DNA from: Thermoflexibacter ruber
GTDB lineage: Bacteria > Bacteroidota > Bacteroidia > Cytophagales > Thermoflexibacteraceae
Direction: 5' to 3'
DNA length: 64,000 nt
Assembly (NCBI RefSeq): GCF_900113045.1
Contig: NZ_FONY01000014.1
Coordinates: 61,164-125,163, forward strand
Shown: positions 37,001-44,049 of the stretch, in pieces
Numbering within the stretch: the stretch's first letter is position 1
How the letters are laid out: the number at the start of each line of letters is the position of its first letter
Program-made: the position numbers and the translations under genes
Notes under the pieces: generated by a model
Database searches by the model: none
Told to the model about the DNA's origin: nothing
Seen by the model: only the letters and a program-made list of their open reading frames with translations

Positions 37001-40000
37001 ATTGCTTACCAAGCAGAAATATGTTCCTGCATCAGAAGAAGCATTATAATTAATAATAGTATAAGTAGGTGAGGTCGCTCCAGAAATGGGAGAGTTATTT
37101 TTGAACCACTGATAAGTATTGGTAGTTCCTGTGGGTTGCGGTGTACTGATAGAAAAACTTTGTGTAGCCCCACTCACAAGAGCAAAATTTTGAGGAACAC
37201 CAAAATTAGCTTGAGGAGCGTATCCTCCCGCCGTCATTAAAGTGAACTTGGGTACATTGGGTTTAATGTCATCAAACTCCAATTTATTATTGGAAACGTT
37301 AAATAAAGCAGGATTAAAAGATACTTTAGAAGAAAAATCTTCCATGTCAGCAAACAAGTTGTTGTCAAGCCTAAGTTCCGAAAGGTTTAAGTCCCCTAAG
37401 CTATTCGGAATAATACCACTTAGGCGATTGAAGGAAAGCCTAAGTAAGGTGAGATTGGGCAAGTTGGTAGCATTAAAAATAGTCGGACTGATACCTCCTA
37501 TCAGATTATTTCCCTGAATATATATTTCTTGGATACTACTTAGATTGGCAAATGTAGCGGGAATTTCCCCGTCTAATTCCATATCCCCAAAGCCTAAAAT
37601 TTCTAAATTTGCTAAATTCCCTATGCTTGCAGGAATTTCTCCGCTTATGGGATTATCGTGGAGGCGAATATCTCTTAGGTTTACTAAGTTGCCCACAGTA
37701 GTTGGAATTGTACCACTGATAGAATTATTCATTACCCAAAATATATCTATTCCTATCATATTTCCTATCTCTGCGGGGAGCGTTCCTGATAAGTTATTAC
37801 TTCCTAAGCGTATTTCTTTTACTCGCCTTGTGGGACTTGGGGGAGTGCCATCAGTAGTAACACCGTACCAGTTTTCTACATCGGGGTCTATAAGCCATCC
37901 AGACCTGTTGAACCAGTTAGCCCCATTGGTAGCATTATACAAAGCAATGAGTGCATCGAGGTCGTCAGGGTGAATGCCTACACTTGGGAAAACAGTCAGT
38001 TCTGCGGAGAACTCAGAAGTATTGCCGTCAGCATCAGTAGCCGTAGCTACAATTTTATCTCCTATACTAAGCGCAGTAGAAGGTGTAAAATTAAAGGTTT
38101 TGTCTGTATTAGCTTCTGCAAAAGAATAAACATCAAAGCCTAAATAAGTCCTGCCCTGTCTGCTTCCTGCATCTGCCCTGAAAAACTCTACGAAAAGAGG
38201 ATAAGCAGAGTGAGCAAGAGAAGATGGCACTTTGTAAGTAATAGTTACCTGCCCGCCAGTAATAGGCACAGCAGAGCCTGTAAATTCGGGGTAGTTTTGA
38301 AGTCTATTGGGGCTTACGTCGGGGTCATCAGGGTCGTTGGGAGTAGGAGTAAAAGGACTTAACCGAATCCCATCTCCATTAGCAAAGATAGAGTTTTCAG
38401 TAATACGTGTCTTTTCTGTGGAATTAGCTAAGGAAATCCCAAATTTATTACCTGTATCGTGATGAGCAATAGTATTCCGTTGGATGAGCGTACTGATAGC
38501 ATCGCTGATGTAAATGCCTCCTATTTCATTTTTTAACCCACTTATGCCGTCTGCTTGCGTACCTATGAAGTTTCCTTGTATAGTGCCGTTGTTCGCTGCT
38601 GCTCCATCTATCCAAATACCATGTTGTTTATTTCCAGAGATTAAGTTTCCTTGCCCAGCTGAAAGTCCCCCTATGGTATTATTTACGGAGGTTCCTACTA
38701 CATATATACCATCAAACTCATTTGGTATTGCTGATGTCCCTGTAGCATTTGTACCTATGTAGTTCCCGTAGATAGTATTACCGCCAGAATTAGAAATGAA
38801 AATTCCTGCACTTAAGCTTCCTGAAATTAGATTTCTATCTCCTGTTACTGCTCCGCCTATGGTATTTCCGCTCGTATTTCCTAAATATATTCCTGCACTT
38901 CCATTAGGTAAAGAAACTGTACCGCTGGCATTAGTTCCTATATAATTGCCTTTTATCTGATTTCCTGAACCTATTTCTATCTGAATACCTCCCACATTAT
39001 TTCCTGATATGACGTTCCTATCTGCTACCGCTGTTCCTCCTATCAAGTTATTACTACCTTTAACAAGCACACCTACCCCTATATTTGTTTGTGCAGTAGT
39101 ACCGCTGGCATCTGTACCTATGAAACAGCCACTTATGGTAACATTACTTGCTGCTGAGTTGATAGTAATAGCACCAAAAGCCCCATTGTTGCACCTATTA
39201 ATTACTAAACCTCTTACAATAGAGCCATTGCTTCCTGCAGCAAATGCCAAGGCATAGTCTGCATTCGTACCGTCAATCTCTATATTGATAATTGCATTAT
39301 TTCCTATAGACAGCGTATTAGCTGAGGAACCGGGTTGGGTATAACCATCAATGGTAACTTGTTCAGTAATATTGGGTAAAGGAGAGAGTAAGGAGATAGT
39401 TTGTACTCCCGCAGCTGGTATAACAAACTCTATCACATCTGCTCCTGCTAGCGCATTGGCATCTAAGATAGCTTGCCTCAGAGAGCCAGCATCTGCATCG
39501 TTGGTATTGGTAACAAGTAATTTGCTCTCTATGATTTCTGTTACTATACCGCAGTTATGAAAGCGAGGGGCAGTAATCCAAGCAGCACCTCCATCGGTAA
39601 TTTGTCCTCCATTATAGACAATCAGTTCTCCTACGATATAGTCAAGCGTGGCATTAGCAGTAATATTATTCCCGTTTCTTATCAATACTTTTTGGTTAGC
39701 TACAAGGGCATTTTCGCCGGGATAATCTCCCGAGGCGACCCAACCAAGACCGTTAAACTTTTGCCAATTAGTAGGCACAGTCCAGTTGCCAGAGGCAGCA
39801 CTTCTGTAAGAGCCTACCGTCAGTTGTGCTATTTTTCCCGTTGTTCCTGAGATAGTTCCTGAATTGGTCAGCGTGCCTGTATAGAGCAAGATTTGACAAG
39901 TAGAGAGAGTAAGTGTACCCCCTCCTTCAATGGTAAAATTAATAATATGCTCCGCAGGGCTAACATTAAGTGCAACGTTGTGTGTATTTCTAATGGTTAC

Positions 40001-40204
40001 GACCGTTCCCGGTGCAGCCGCTACCTGCCCAGGATAGTTGGCAACCGTTACCCATGCACTTCCATTCCATTGCTGCCAGATGGTTAAATTTGACCAGTTG
40101 CCAGAGGCTATGGTTCTATAATCACCTACAGTTTGGCTATAAGCAATATGATGAATTGAAAATAAAGTTGAAAAAATAGTCAGTAATAATAAATATCGCT
40201 TCAT
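31073..40204 (-). CDS. Giant T9SS-exported mosaic surface protein (beta-helix, LRR, Ig)
   Basis: A 3043-residue protein, the largest in the window. Signal peptide 1-23 ends IAYSQ. Residues 28-210 hold two copies of a module starting GDYRTIASGNW / GSYRSAASGNW. About 230-640 is a CSLREA-type beta-helix (AGSLRQAILDAN; repeats like GNYIGTNASGT, NVISGN). Leucine-rich repeats start at about 751 (DLDALIALYNATNGANW), followed by an Ig domain; a second LRR block starts near 1095. A second CSLREA beta-helix runs from about 1420 to 1830 (NLTLREAIKLANENGG). LRR blocks return near 2260 and 2458, with Ig-like domains (YQWFKNGSPVSGAN) between and after. A T9SS type A sorting domain begins near 2965 (LKIYPNPTSAIVTI, ending WRKIVKE). 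It is probably an adhesin or matrix protein on the cell surface; no enzyme motif seen. Confidence 0.9.
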   Translation of the reverse strand: MKRYLLLLTIFSTLFSIHHIAYSQTVGDYRTIASGNWSNLTIWQQWNGSAWVTVANYPGQVAAAPGTVVTIRNTHNVALNVSPAEHIINFTIEGGGTLTLSTCQILLYTGTLTNSGTISGTTGKIAQLTVGSYRSAASGNWTVPTNWQKFNGLGWVASGDYPGENALVANQKVLIRNGNNITANATLDYIVGELIVYNGGQITDGGAAWITAPRFHNCGIVTEIIESKLLVTNTNDADAGSLRQAILDANALAGADVIEFVIPAAGVQTISLLSPLPNITEQVTIDGYTQPGSSANTLSIGNNAIINIEIDGTNADYALAFAAGSNGSIVRGLVINRCNNGAFGAITINSAASNVTISGCFIGTDASGTTAQTNIGVGVLVKGSNNLIGGTAVADRNVISGNNVGGIQIEIGSGNQIKGNYIGTNASGTVSLPNGSAGIYLGNTSGNTIGGAVTGDRNLISGSLSAGIFISNSGGNTIYGNYIGTNATGTSAIPNEFDGIYVVGTSVNNTIGGLSAGQGNLISGNKQHGIWIDGAAANNGTIQGNFIGTQADGISGLKNEIGGIYISDAISTLIQRNTIAHHDTGNKFGISLANSTEKTRITENSIFANGDGIRLSPFTPTPNDPDDPDVSPNRLQNYPEFTGSAVPITGGQVTITYKVPSSLAHSAYPLFVEFFRADAGSRQGRTYLGFDVYSFAEANTDKTFNFTPSTALSIGDKIVATATDADGNTSEFSAELTVFPSVGIHPDDLDALIALYNATNGANWFNRSGWLIDPDVENWYGVTTDGTPPSPTRRVKEIRLGSNNLSGTLPAEIGNMIGIDIFWVMNNSISGTIPTTVGNLVNLRDIRLHDNPISGEIPASIGNLANLEILGFGDMELDGEIPATFANLSSIQEIYIQGNNLIGGISPTIFNATNLPNLTLLRLSFNRLSGIIPNSLGDLNLSELRLDNNLFADMEDFSSKVSFNPALFNVSNNKLEFDDIKPNVPKFTLMTAGGYAPQANFGVPQNFALVSGATQSFSISTPQPTGTTNTYQWFKNNSPISGATSPTYTIINYNASSDAGTYFCLVSNSDVPGLDLQSENVEVATNVNGIFEQDYDALVAFYDATGGDNWTNKNNWLTPAHVGTWFGITVENFRVTAIRLPNNNLVGNVDNTLKPLEGLKVLDLGNNQITGIDLFPEEVYSTAPLEVLHLNNNLINDDVGFFISNNVLTFSTTLKSIDLSHNQLYGDLAYDYFRAFTAIEPINLPDRRGFNLSNNDITSTYAEVNSKGSFPNNVLDVSNNFLEFNSIVEQIGNTLFFTNSSQYAPQKPIPLNPNTIFGVVGQSLVYDSRNFNVSRTSCTVNHQWFKLPNLTTPVATDYVLSFSSFALADTGRYVLKATTDCVPGLTLETTLLTITPLLDTFVVDNNGDVDDGNYSIGNLTLREAIKLANENGGDKTIAFNLPNTGLVINIPSNNPYHDISEPNITIDGTTQPGYAGVPLVVINGQGEFNVFQAFRITGAGSKIYGLEIRNIQNYDAFRGTGILIENTATNFEIGAIGKGNYIHSNFLLGISVQSTNGGIIRGNTISNNNENGIVLSSASNIIIESNRIGTNLAGTATFGTQQYGINALTVGSGIQIGSTGRGNIIGGHQATGIYLFNECDGVNIVGNFIGTNASGVSMPNLQNGVYADFGTDQILLDNNVISRNENGGVVINQGINHIIRNNRIGTNPAGTAAMPNNNYGLVLSGAGGLIENNLISGNTGIGLYINGFSAVERRVFGNKIGTNLAGTAGIPNTEGIRIDATASNNKIGDGTIAARANIIGFNTQKGIVIDGLGTDNNEIRRNSIFCNGTGSDRGIEITNGANNGIATLAFTAAVSGYDCTTLNAVNLTGNYPPPVDGQSFDIYRIDDNCAVSNQGKTYVGSFTPTFSGMFPYTWNAIVPLSTFQFNNTNKGRGIFVLHSHDPLGNGSQFSDTVIIFNKPTVLSVIDESYPTCDNFFQKITITLSPDSPDGSYYIDFGNIAYNDIPNAIAVNNKIILSGLLPPMAPPFDFQGIGAYFNANRFWGCIPNTFPTAVTPYIGSPLAPPFIVSASATDPTRCEPPDGTLVLQMENVQEGQFYFVDINEDGQPDFEAVQARNNVLTIPNIAGGTIITGIRVTQPLLNCFSNTLDFEYIYPELPLPNNELLVYPELDGIESGQRTNIIVEEVEGGVTYQLQRTDNDLLIGNPVEGQAGETIELPTELLSETITYQIVAKNKTTGCFTILENRATVVVDDKCITDDDLVVLADIYRGLNGQNWFITWDLEDENCNYFGVEVNGDRVVGLSLANNGLFGNIPPSILRLNRLRRINLSDNFLTFDKLEPFVGRLPNFTYAPQNEIYTAENVKANQGTTVRFTSLTGGSRNRYQWYKNDIPLENGTNIEGAEEAILILRNVSIADEGEYYCLVENDLVPDLTLKRADIRLSIVPELREIDIAALLALYNALGGEDKWKCKWNRSIPVSEWCGLIFENGNLTQISLPNNGLEGEIPDIFSAEIFEDITYLNLSNNKLFGKLPASLRLLKKLTYLDLSQNQFEGEVPAWIGDFPDLVTLWLSYNFFTKLPPEIGNLNKLRNLFLNSNLFEEIPENIEDLVNLEILNLGDNLLFELPESIVFFIKLKYLDISNNFLEKLPDGISRLEDLERFYAYANYIDELPEDLKDLENLQVFAIDFNELDFGDLEDLVEFYKQNLPKLDFVYAPQAPIGENQELNVALGTPFELKVITGGKENQYQWFKNGSPVSGANQATFSKMRAVREDAGVYVLVITNKKAPALTLRSGEFVIRTDCEQVSAIPEIEVRGQTIYCNDEPINTILVAPDFTGVQRYRWLLNNVPIANAINDRITVRETGSYAVQLITQENCVITSKPVTIGRFTAPQVSIVANQDVLTAQTSAQNVRNYEWFYNNNVIPNATSGQFIATESGVYYVRITDDNGCRSFSALYNHRLVSTEEELLNQTLKIYPNPTSAIVTIESTKEKIKEIKLYEMGGKYLKIHIENYQNQKFGLDLSALPVGVYLAEIQTEKGSVWRKIVKE

Positions 40205-40571
40205 AGGTTTAGTTTATTGAAAATCAAGAGTTTTGATTTTATGTATTCAATAGTTTTCAAAGATTGAATCTTTATTCTGTTTAATGAAATCAAAAGAGCA
40301 GTAGCATTAATTAAACGCAAAAAGACTATTTCCTATCTAACATCTAAATTACAAAATTTTTTGAAAATAAGAGAAGGTAGCATTGCTTTTTAACAACAAA
40401 ACAAGCGTACACAATTAGAATTTATTTAGTGAGGTTTTTGGAAAATTTTACGCTAATTTTTCCCTTTGCTTTACTTTAAATTGCGACTTTTGTATTTGTA
40501 TTACTGTATTGTTATTGACAAGACGGAACAAAAGTTTTACTAAGAAGGTTAAACAAGCTAAAATAGCACTC
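40205..40571. other. 367-bp region between divergent giant-protein and ABC-exporter genes
   Basis: The half nearest the giant gene has two hairpins in its leader: AAAATCAA/TTGATTTT (40220-40240) and ATTCAAT/ATTGAAT (about 40246-40271). The half nearest the exporter holds the promoter candidate at 40465-40498. No gene or RNA is recognised. Confidence 0.45.
40465..40498 (+). promoter_or_regulatory. Possible promoter of the ABC-exporter gene
   Basis: TTTG at 40465-40468 and TGTATTTG at 40491-40498 (one mismatch to TAnnTTTG) are 22 bp apart, slightly wide. They lie 74 bp before the preferred ATG at 40572, which argues against the in-frame TTG at 40509 as start. Confidence 0.35.
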
Positions 40572-42362
40572 ATGAAAGAACTTAAATACCTTAATAAATA
40601 CCTTTATCACTATAAATCATACCTAATTTGGGGAACTGTTTTTGTAGTTCTTGCCAATATTTTTGGAATTCTTCCCGCTCAAATTGTTCGTCATTCTTTT
40701 GATTTAGTAAGCGATACCATTGGGATATATCCACTTTTTAAAGGAACAGATGCTCAAGATATACTTTACCAGACTTTTACCAGTGTAGTATTGATTTACG
40801 GAACGGTAATAGTAATCATGGCATTAGTGCGTGGGGTTTTTCTTTTTCTCATGCGTCAAACGATTATCGTGATGTCGCGCCTGATAGAATATGATTTGAA
40901 AAATGAAATCTACTATCACTATCAAACTCTTCCTTTAAGTTTTTACAGGCGAAACAATACAGGCGACCTCATGGCTCGCATTTCCGAAGATGTGGGTCAT
41001 GTCCGTATGTATCTGGGTCCTGCGATTATGTACGGACTCAATGCGGTAGGTTCTTTTGTCTTGGTACTAATTTATATGCTGATAGTCAATCCTACGCTCA
41101 CTTTCTATGCTATCCTGCCTTTGCCTATCTTGTCCGTAAGTATTTATTATGTCAATAATCTGATTCATAAGCGTTCTACTGAGATTCAGCAAAAACTTTC
41201 GGAAATGTCCACCTTTGTTCAGGAATCTTTTTCAGGCATCAGGGTACTGAAGGCTTTTGTAAGGGAAAATGCTTTTGCCAAAAACTTTGCAGAAACAAGT
41301 AATCAATACAAAATCAAGGCATTGCGTCTGGCAATGGTCAATGCACTTTTCTTTCCTTTGGTCTTTGGTTTGATAGCACTAAGTACGGTTTTGACCGTGT
41401 ATATAGGAGGGCTGGAGGTAATAGACGGCACAGTAACAATTGGGAATATTGCGGAGTTTACTATCTATATTGGAATGTTGGTGTGGCCTGTAACCTCTTT
41501 AGGTTGGATTACAAGCATGACGGAGCGCGCCGCTGCTTCGCAAAAACGCATCAATGAATTTTTGTTTACCAAAACAGATATTGTTTCTTCGGAAAATATA
41601 GACAGAGAAATTGTAGGGGATATTATTTTTAAAAATGTAAGTTTAGTATATCCTGACACAGGTATCAGGGCATTGAAAAATGTAAGTTTTGAGGTAAGGC
41701 ACGGTGAAAGTTTAGCCATACTTGGCTCAACAGGTTCAGGAAAAAGTACCATTGCTAACTTGCTCTGTCGCTTGTATGATGCTACCGAAGGAGAAATTTT
41801 GATAGATAATATCGACATAAAAAAATACAAGATTTCTACTTTACGCCAGCAGATTGGGTACGTTCCCCAAGACGTGTTTTTATTCTCAGATTCTATCAAA
41901 ACCAATATTGCCTTTGGTGCGGTAAAAGTAACAGAAGAACAAATCACGCAAGCAGCAAAAGATGCAGATGTATATAGCAATATCGTCGCTTTTCCTAAGG
42001 GCTTCGACACAGAATTGGGAGAGCGAGGTATTACCCTCTCTGGCGGTCAGAAGCAAAGAGTTTCTATCGCAAGAGCCATTAGTCGCAATCCAAGCATCAT
42101 TATTTTGGACGATGCTCTCTCTGCGGTGGATACTAAGACTGAAAATACTATTCTCAACAACTTGCAGAGAATCATGGTCAATCGTACTTCTGTGATTATT
42201 TCACACCGCGTTTCCTCTGCCAAGTTAGCAGATAAAATTATTGTTTTAGAAGATGGCGAAGTGGTAGAAGCAGGTTCTCACGAAGAACTCATGCTGATTG
42301 GGGGCGTTTACAAAGAAATGTACGAAAAACAAATGCAAGGTGAAGAAGAGGTCTTTAACTAA
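40572..42362 (+). CDS. ABC exporter half-transporter (membrane and ATPase domains fused)
   Basis: A 596-residue inner-membrane export protein. Start chosen at ATG 40572 (MKELKYLNKYLYHYKSY); the frame is open to a TTG 63 bp upstream, which adds a Lys-rich stretch. Six hydrophobic helices occupy about 15-310, then the nucleotide-binding domain: Walker A GSTGSGKST, Q-loop YVPQDVFLFSD, signature LSGGQKQRVSIARA, Walker B IIILDD and H-loop ISHRVS. The Walker B segment is ILDDALSAVD, with Asp where the catalytic Glu normally stands. That substitution marks the degenerate half of heterodimeric exporters such as the YheI/MdlA type, so a partner half is expected elsewhere. The cargo (lipid or drug) is not predictable. 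Converges with the nucleotidase, 15 bp apart. Confidence 0.92.
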   Translation: MKELKYLNKYLYHYKSYLIWGTVFVVLANIFGILPAQIVRHSFDLVSDTIGIYPLFKGTDAQDILYQTFTSVVLIYGTVIVIMALVRGVFLFLMRQTIIVMSRLIEYDLKNEIYYHYQTLPLSFYRRNNTGDLMARISEDVGHVRMYLGPAIMYGLNAVGSFVLVLIYMLIVNPTLTFYAILPLPILSVSIYYVNNLIHKRSTEIQQKLSEMSTFVQESFSGIRVLKAFVRENAFAKNFAETSNQYKIKALRLAMVNALFFPLVFGLIALSTVLTVYIGGLEVIDGTVTIGNIAEFTIYIGMLVWPVTSLGWITSMTERAAASQKRINEFLFTKTDIVSSENIDREIVGDIIFKNVSLVYPDTGIRALKNVSFEVRHGESLAILGSTGSGKSTIANLLCRLYDATEGEILIDNIDIKKYKISTLRQQIGYVPQDVFLFSDSIKTNIAFGAVKVTEEQITQAAKDADVYSNIVAFPKGFDTELGERGITLSGGQKQRVSIARAISRNPSIIILDDALSAVDTKTENTILNNLQRIMVNRTSVIISHRVSSAKLADKIIVLEDGEVVEAGSHEELMLIGGVYKEMYEKQMQGEEEVFN

Positions 42363-42377
42363 AATTTGTTTTTGTTC

Positions 42378-42908
42378 TTATAAAAACATTTTCTCTATTT
42401 CTACCCAACTATTTACCCTCGTAAAAGATTCATACTCATCTTTCAAATTGTGCGGAGCGGTAAATACGATAGCTTTCCCATCAAAATTTTTCAAATTTTT
42501 AATGCGGTCATCTATCAAATAGTCTGCCTTGATGATGCTTTTGCTTCCACAAAAAACGATATGATGCCAAGAAATAAAAGGAAAATGCTCGCTCATCCAT
42601 TGGTATTTTTCGCTCAAAGAAAGTGGAAACTCCATAGCAGCAGAAACAATGAAAATCTCATATTTCTTGCTTAACCTAAGCATGACCTCTTGCGCATGAG
42701 GAATCACCTTGAGGTCTTGGAAAAAGCCCTTGCGAAAAGGATATTCATACACAAACTTTTGATGTTCTGTTGGTACTACCTCATGAAATTCTTTGCCCAA
42801 AAAATCATGCTTGGCGATGCGTATGCCAAATTCTGCTTCGTACATGTCGCAAAATTTTTGTGTAGCATCTGCTATCACATCGTCCATGTCTATGGCTATT
42901 CGCTTCAT
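42378..42908 (-). CDS. 5'(3')-deoxyribonucleotidase (NT5C-like HAD phosphatase)
   Basis: A 176-residue cytoplasmic HAD phosphatase that removes phosphate from deoxyribonucleotides (pyrimidine preference in characterised members). The DxD nucleophile motif is IAIDMDDVIAD (Asp 7 and 9 region), motif II is FIVSAAMEF, and the late motif is KADYLIDDRIKNLKNF with acidic metal ligands. Length fits bacterial NT5C proteins. Its start is 6 bp after the SemiSWEET stop on the same strand, so the two form an operon. Confidence 0.9.
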   Translation of the reverse strand: MKRIAIDMDDVIADATQKFCDMYEAEFGIRIAKHDFLGKEFHEVVPTEHQKFVYEYPFRKGFFQDLKVIPHAQEVMLRLSKKYEIFIVSAAMEFPLSLSEKYQWMSEHFPFISWHHIVFCGSKSIIKADYLIDDRIKNLKNFDGKAIVFTAPHNLKDEYESFTRVNSWVEIEKMFL

Positions 42909-42914
42909 AGTTGC

Positions 42915-43163
42915 TTATTTGAATTTGAGTTTAAAAAAAAGTAAAACCCCCGCAAAAACCAAAGTGCAAGCATTGGTTACGATAATAGGAGTATCGTTCA
43001 TTAATAAACCATAAATAAACCAAAGCGTAACCCCCACAAAAAATAAGGAAAATGTACTAAGGGACAGGTCCTTGGCAGAACGCATTTTCCAAGTTTTTAC
43101 TACCTGTGGCAAGAAAGCAATAGTAGTGAGCAAACCCGCAGTTAAACCTAATATTTGTACCAT
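42915..43163 (-). CDS. SemiSWEET sugar transporter
   Basis: An 82-residue inner-membrane protein with three hydrophobic helices, a single half of the SWEET fold that dimerises to make a sugar channel. The PQ motif that defines the family is present at P19-Q20 in AFLPQVVKTW, followed by KDLSLSTFSLFFVGVTLWFIYGL and the Asn-containing third helix. It is first in a two-gene operon with the nucleotidase and divergent from a DeoR/GlpR repressor, whose likely operators lie in the 117-bp shared region. This suggests sugar-responsive expression; the sugar is unknown. Confidence 0.93.
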   Translation of the reverse strand: MVQILGLTAGLLTTIAFLPQVVKTWKMRSAKDLSLSTFSLFFVGVTLWFIYGLLMNDTPIIVTNACTLVFAGVLLFFKLKFK

Positions 43164-43186
43164 AGTCGTCTATAATTTGTTAAAAT

Positions 43187-43255
43187 ATTTGCAAATTACC
43201 GAATAAATACGCAATTTTGCAAATAAAAAAAGATGAATTTTTTGTTAAATACGCA
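43187..43255. promoter_or_regulatory. Repeated motifs between SemiSWEET and DeoR (candidate operators)
   Basis: TAAATACGCA occurs twice, at 43204-43213 and 43246-43255, in the same direction and 42 bp apart, close to four helical turns. Interleaved are two palindromes, ATTTGCAAAT (43187-43196) and TTTGCAAA (43216-43223). DeoR-family repressors often bind direct repeats spaced by whole turns at their own divergent promoter, so these are the natural operator candidates. Confidence 0.5.
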
Positions 43256-43280
43256 TAAATAAGAAAAAAAACGAATAAAC

Positions 43281-44048
43281 ATGCTCAGAGAAGAGAGGCT
43301 ACAATACATACTCCAAAAGTTAGCATTAGAAAAAAGATTAACTTCAGTGGAACTAAGTGTGGAGTTGCAGGTATCAGACGACACTATTCGTAGGGACTTG
43401 AACGAATTAGCAGAGCAGGGACTGATAAAAAAAGTACATGGAGGGGCTATGACACTGCCTCCTGCTCCAAAGTCCAATATTCCCCTGCACTACGAAACCC
43501 GCAAATTGTACGCCCAAGAAGAGAAAAAAATATTGGCAAAAAAGGTACTTCCTATTCTCGAAAATGGGCAGGTGATTATTTTAGACGGAGGTAGTACGAC
43601 CAACTTCCAAGTAGCTCAAATGCTTCCCCCTGATTTACAAGCAACTATTTATACCAATAGTCTGCTCATAGCCAATGAATTAATTACTCACGAAGGCATA
43701 GAAATCATTATGCTTGGAGGCAAAGTTTTTAAAAATATTTATGCTACCGTAGATTTTAAAGTGATAGAGGCTTTGCAAGAAATCAGGGCAGATATATGCC
43801 TAATTGGAATTTGCAGTATCCATAGAGAAATTGGGGTAACGAATCCTTACCGCGATGAGGCTTTGCTCAAAAGGAAAATGGTAGAAAATTCCAAACAAGC
43901 CGTCGCCTTAGTAACTTCGGATAAAATAGATACAGCAGAAAACTACTTAGTTTGTAGATATACCGACTTAGATATTTTAGTAACTGATGACAAAGTTCCC
44001 CAAGAGGTACTAAGCAAGTACGAAAATAAAGGAGTAAAGATAATATAG
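43281..44048 (+). CDS. DeoR/GlpR-family transcriptional repressor
   Basis: A 255-residue regulator. The N-terminal winged helix-turn-helix (about 1-57) has the family signature ERLQYILQKLALEKRLTSVELSVELQVSDDTIRRDLNELAEQGLIKKVHGGAM. The C-terminal sugar-phosphate sensor domain shows ILDGGSTTNFQVAQMLP, TIYTNSLLIANEL, IIMLGGKVFKN and IGICSIHREIGVTNPYRDEALLKR. The family senses phosphorylated sugars or nucleosides. It is divergent from SemiSWEET and the deoxyribonucleotidase, its probable targets. It converges with the following gene with one base between stop codons. Confidence 0.94.
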   Translation: MLREERLQYILQKLALEKRLTSVELSVELQVSDDTIRRDLNELAEQGLIKKVHGGAMTLPPAPKSNIPLHYETRKLYAQEEKKILAKKVLPILENGQVIILDGGSTTNFQVAQMLPPDLQATIYTNSLLIANELITHEGIEIIMLGGKVFKNIYATVDFKVIEALQEIRADICLIGICSIHREIGVTNPYRDEALLKRKMVENSKQAVALVTSDKIDTAENYLVCRYTDLDILVTDDKVPQEVLSKYENKGVKII

Positions 44049-44049
44049 C

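Noticed and set aside
38400..39300. Possible CRISPR-like periodicity in the repeat-rich DNA
   Set aside because: The periodicity reflects imperfect protein repeats (IGTNASGT type); there are no identical direct repeats with unique spacers of constant length.
31490..40087. Many plus-strand frames across the giant surface-protein gene
   Set aside because: All are antisense to repetitive beta-helix and LRR coding DNA; they arise from codon bias and repeats.
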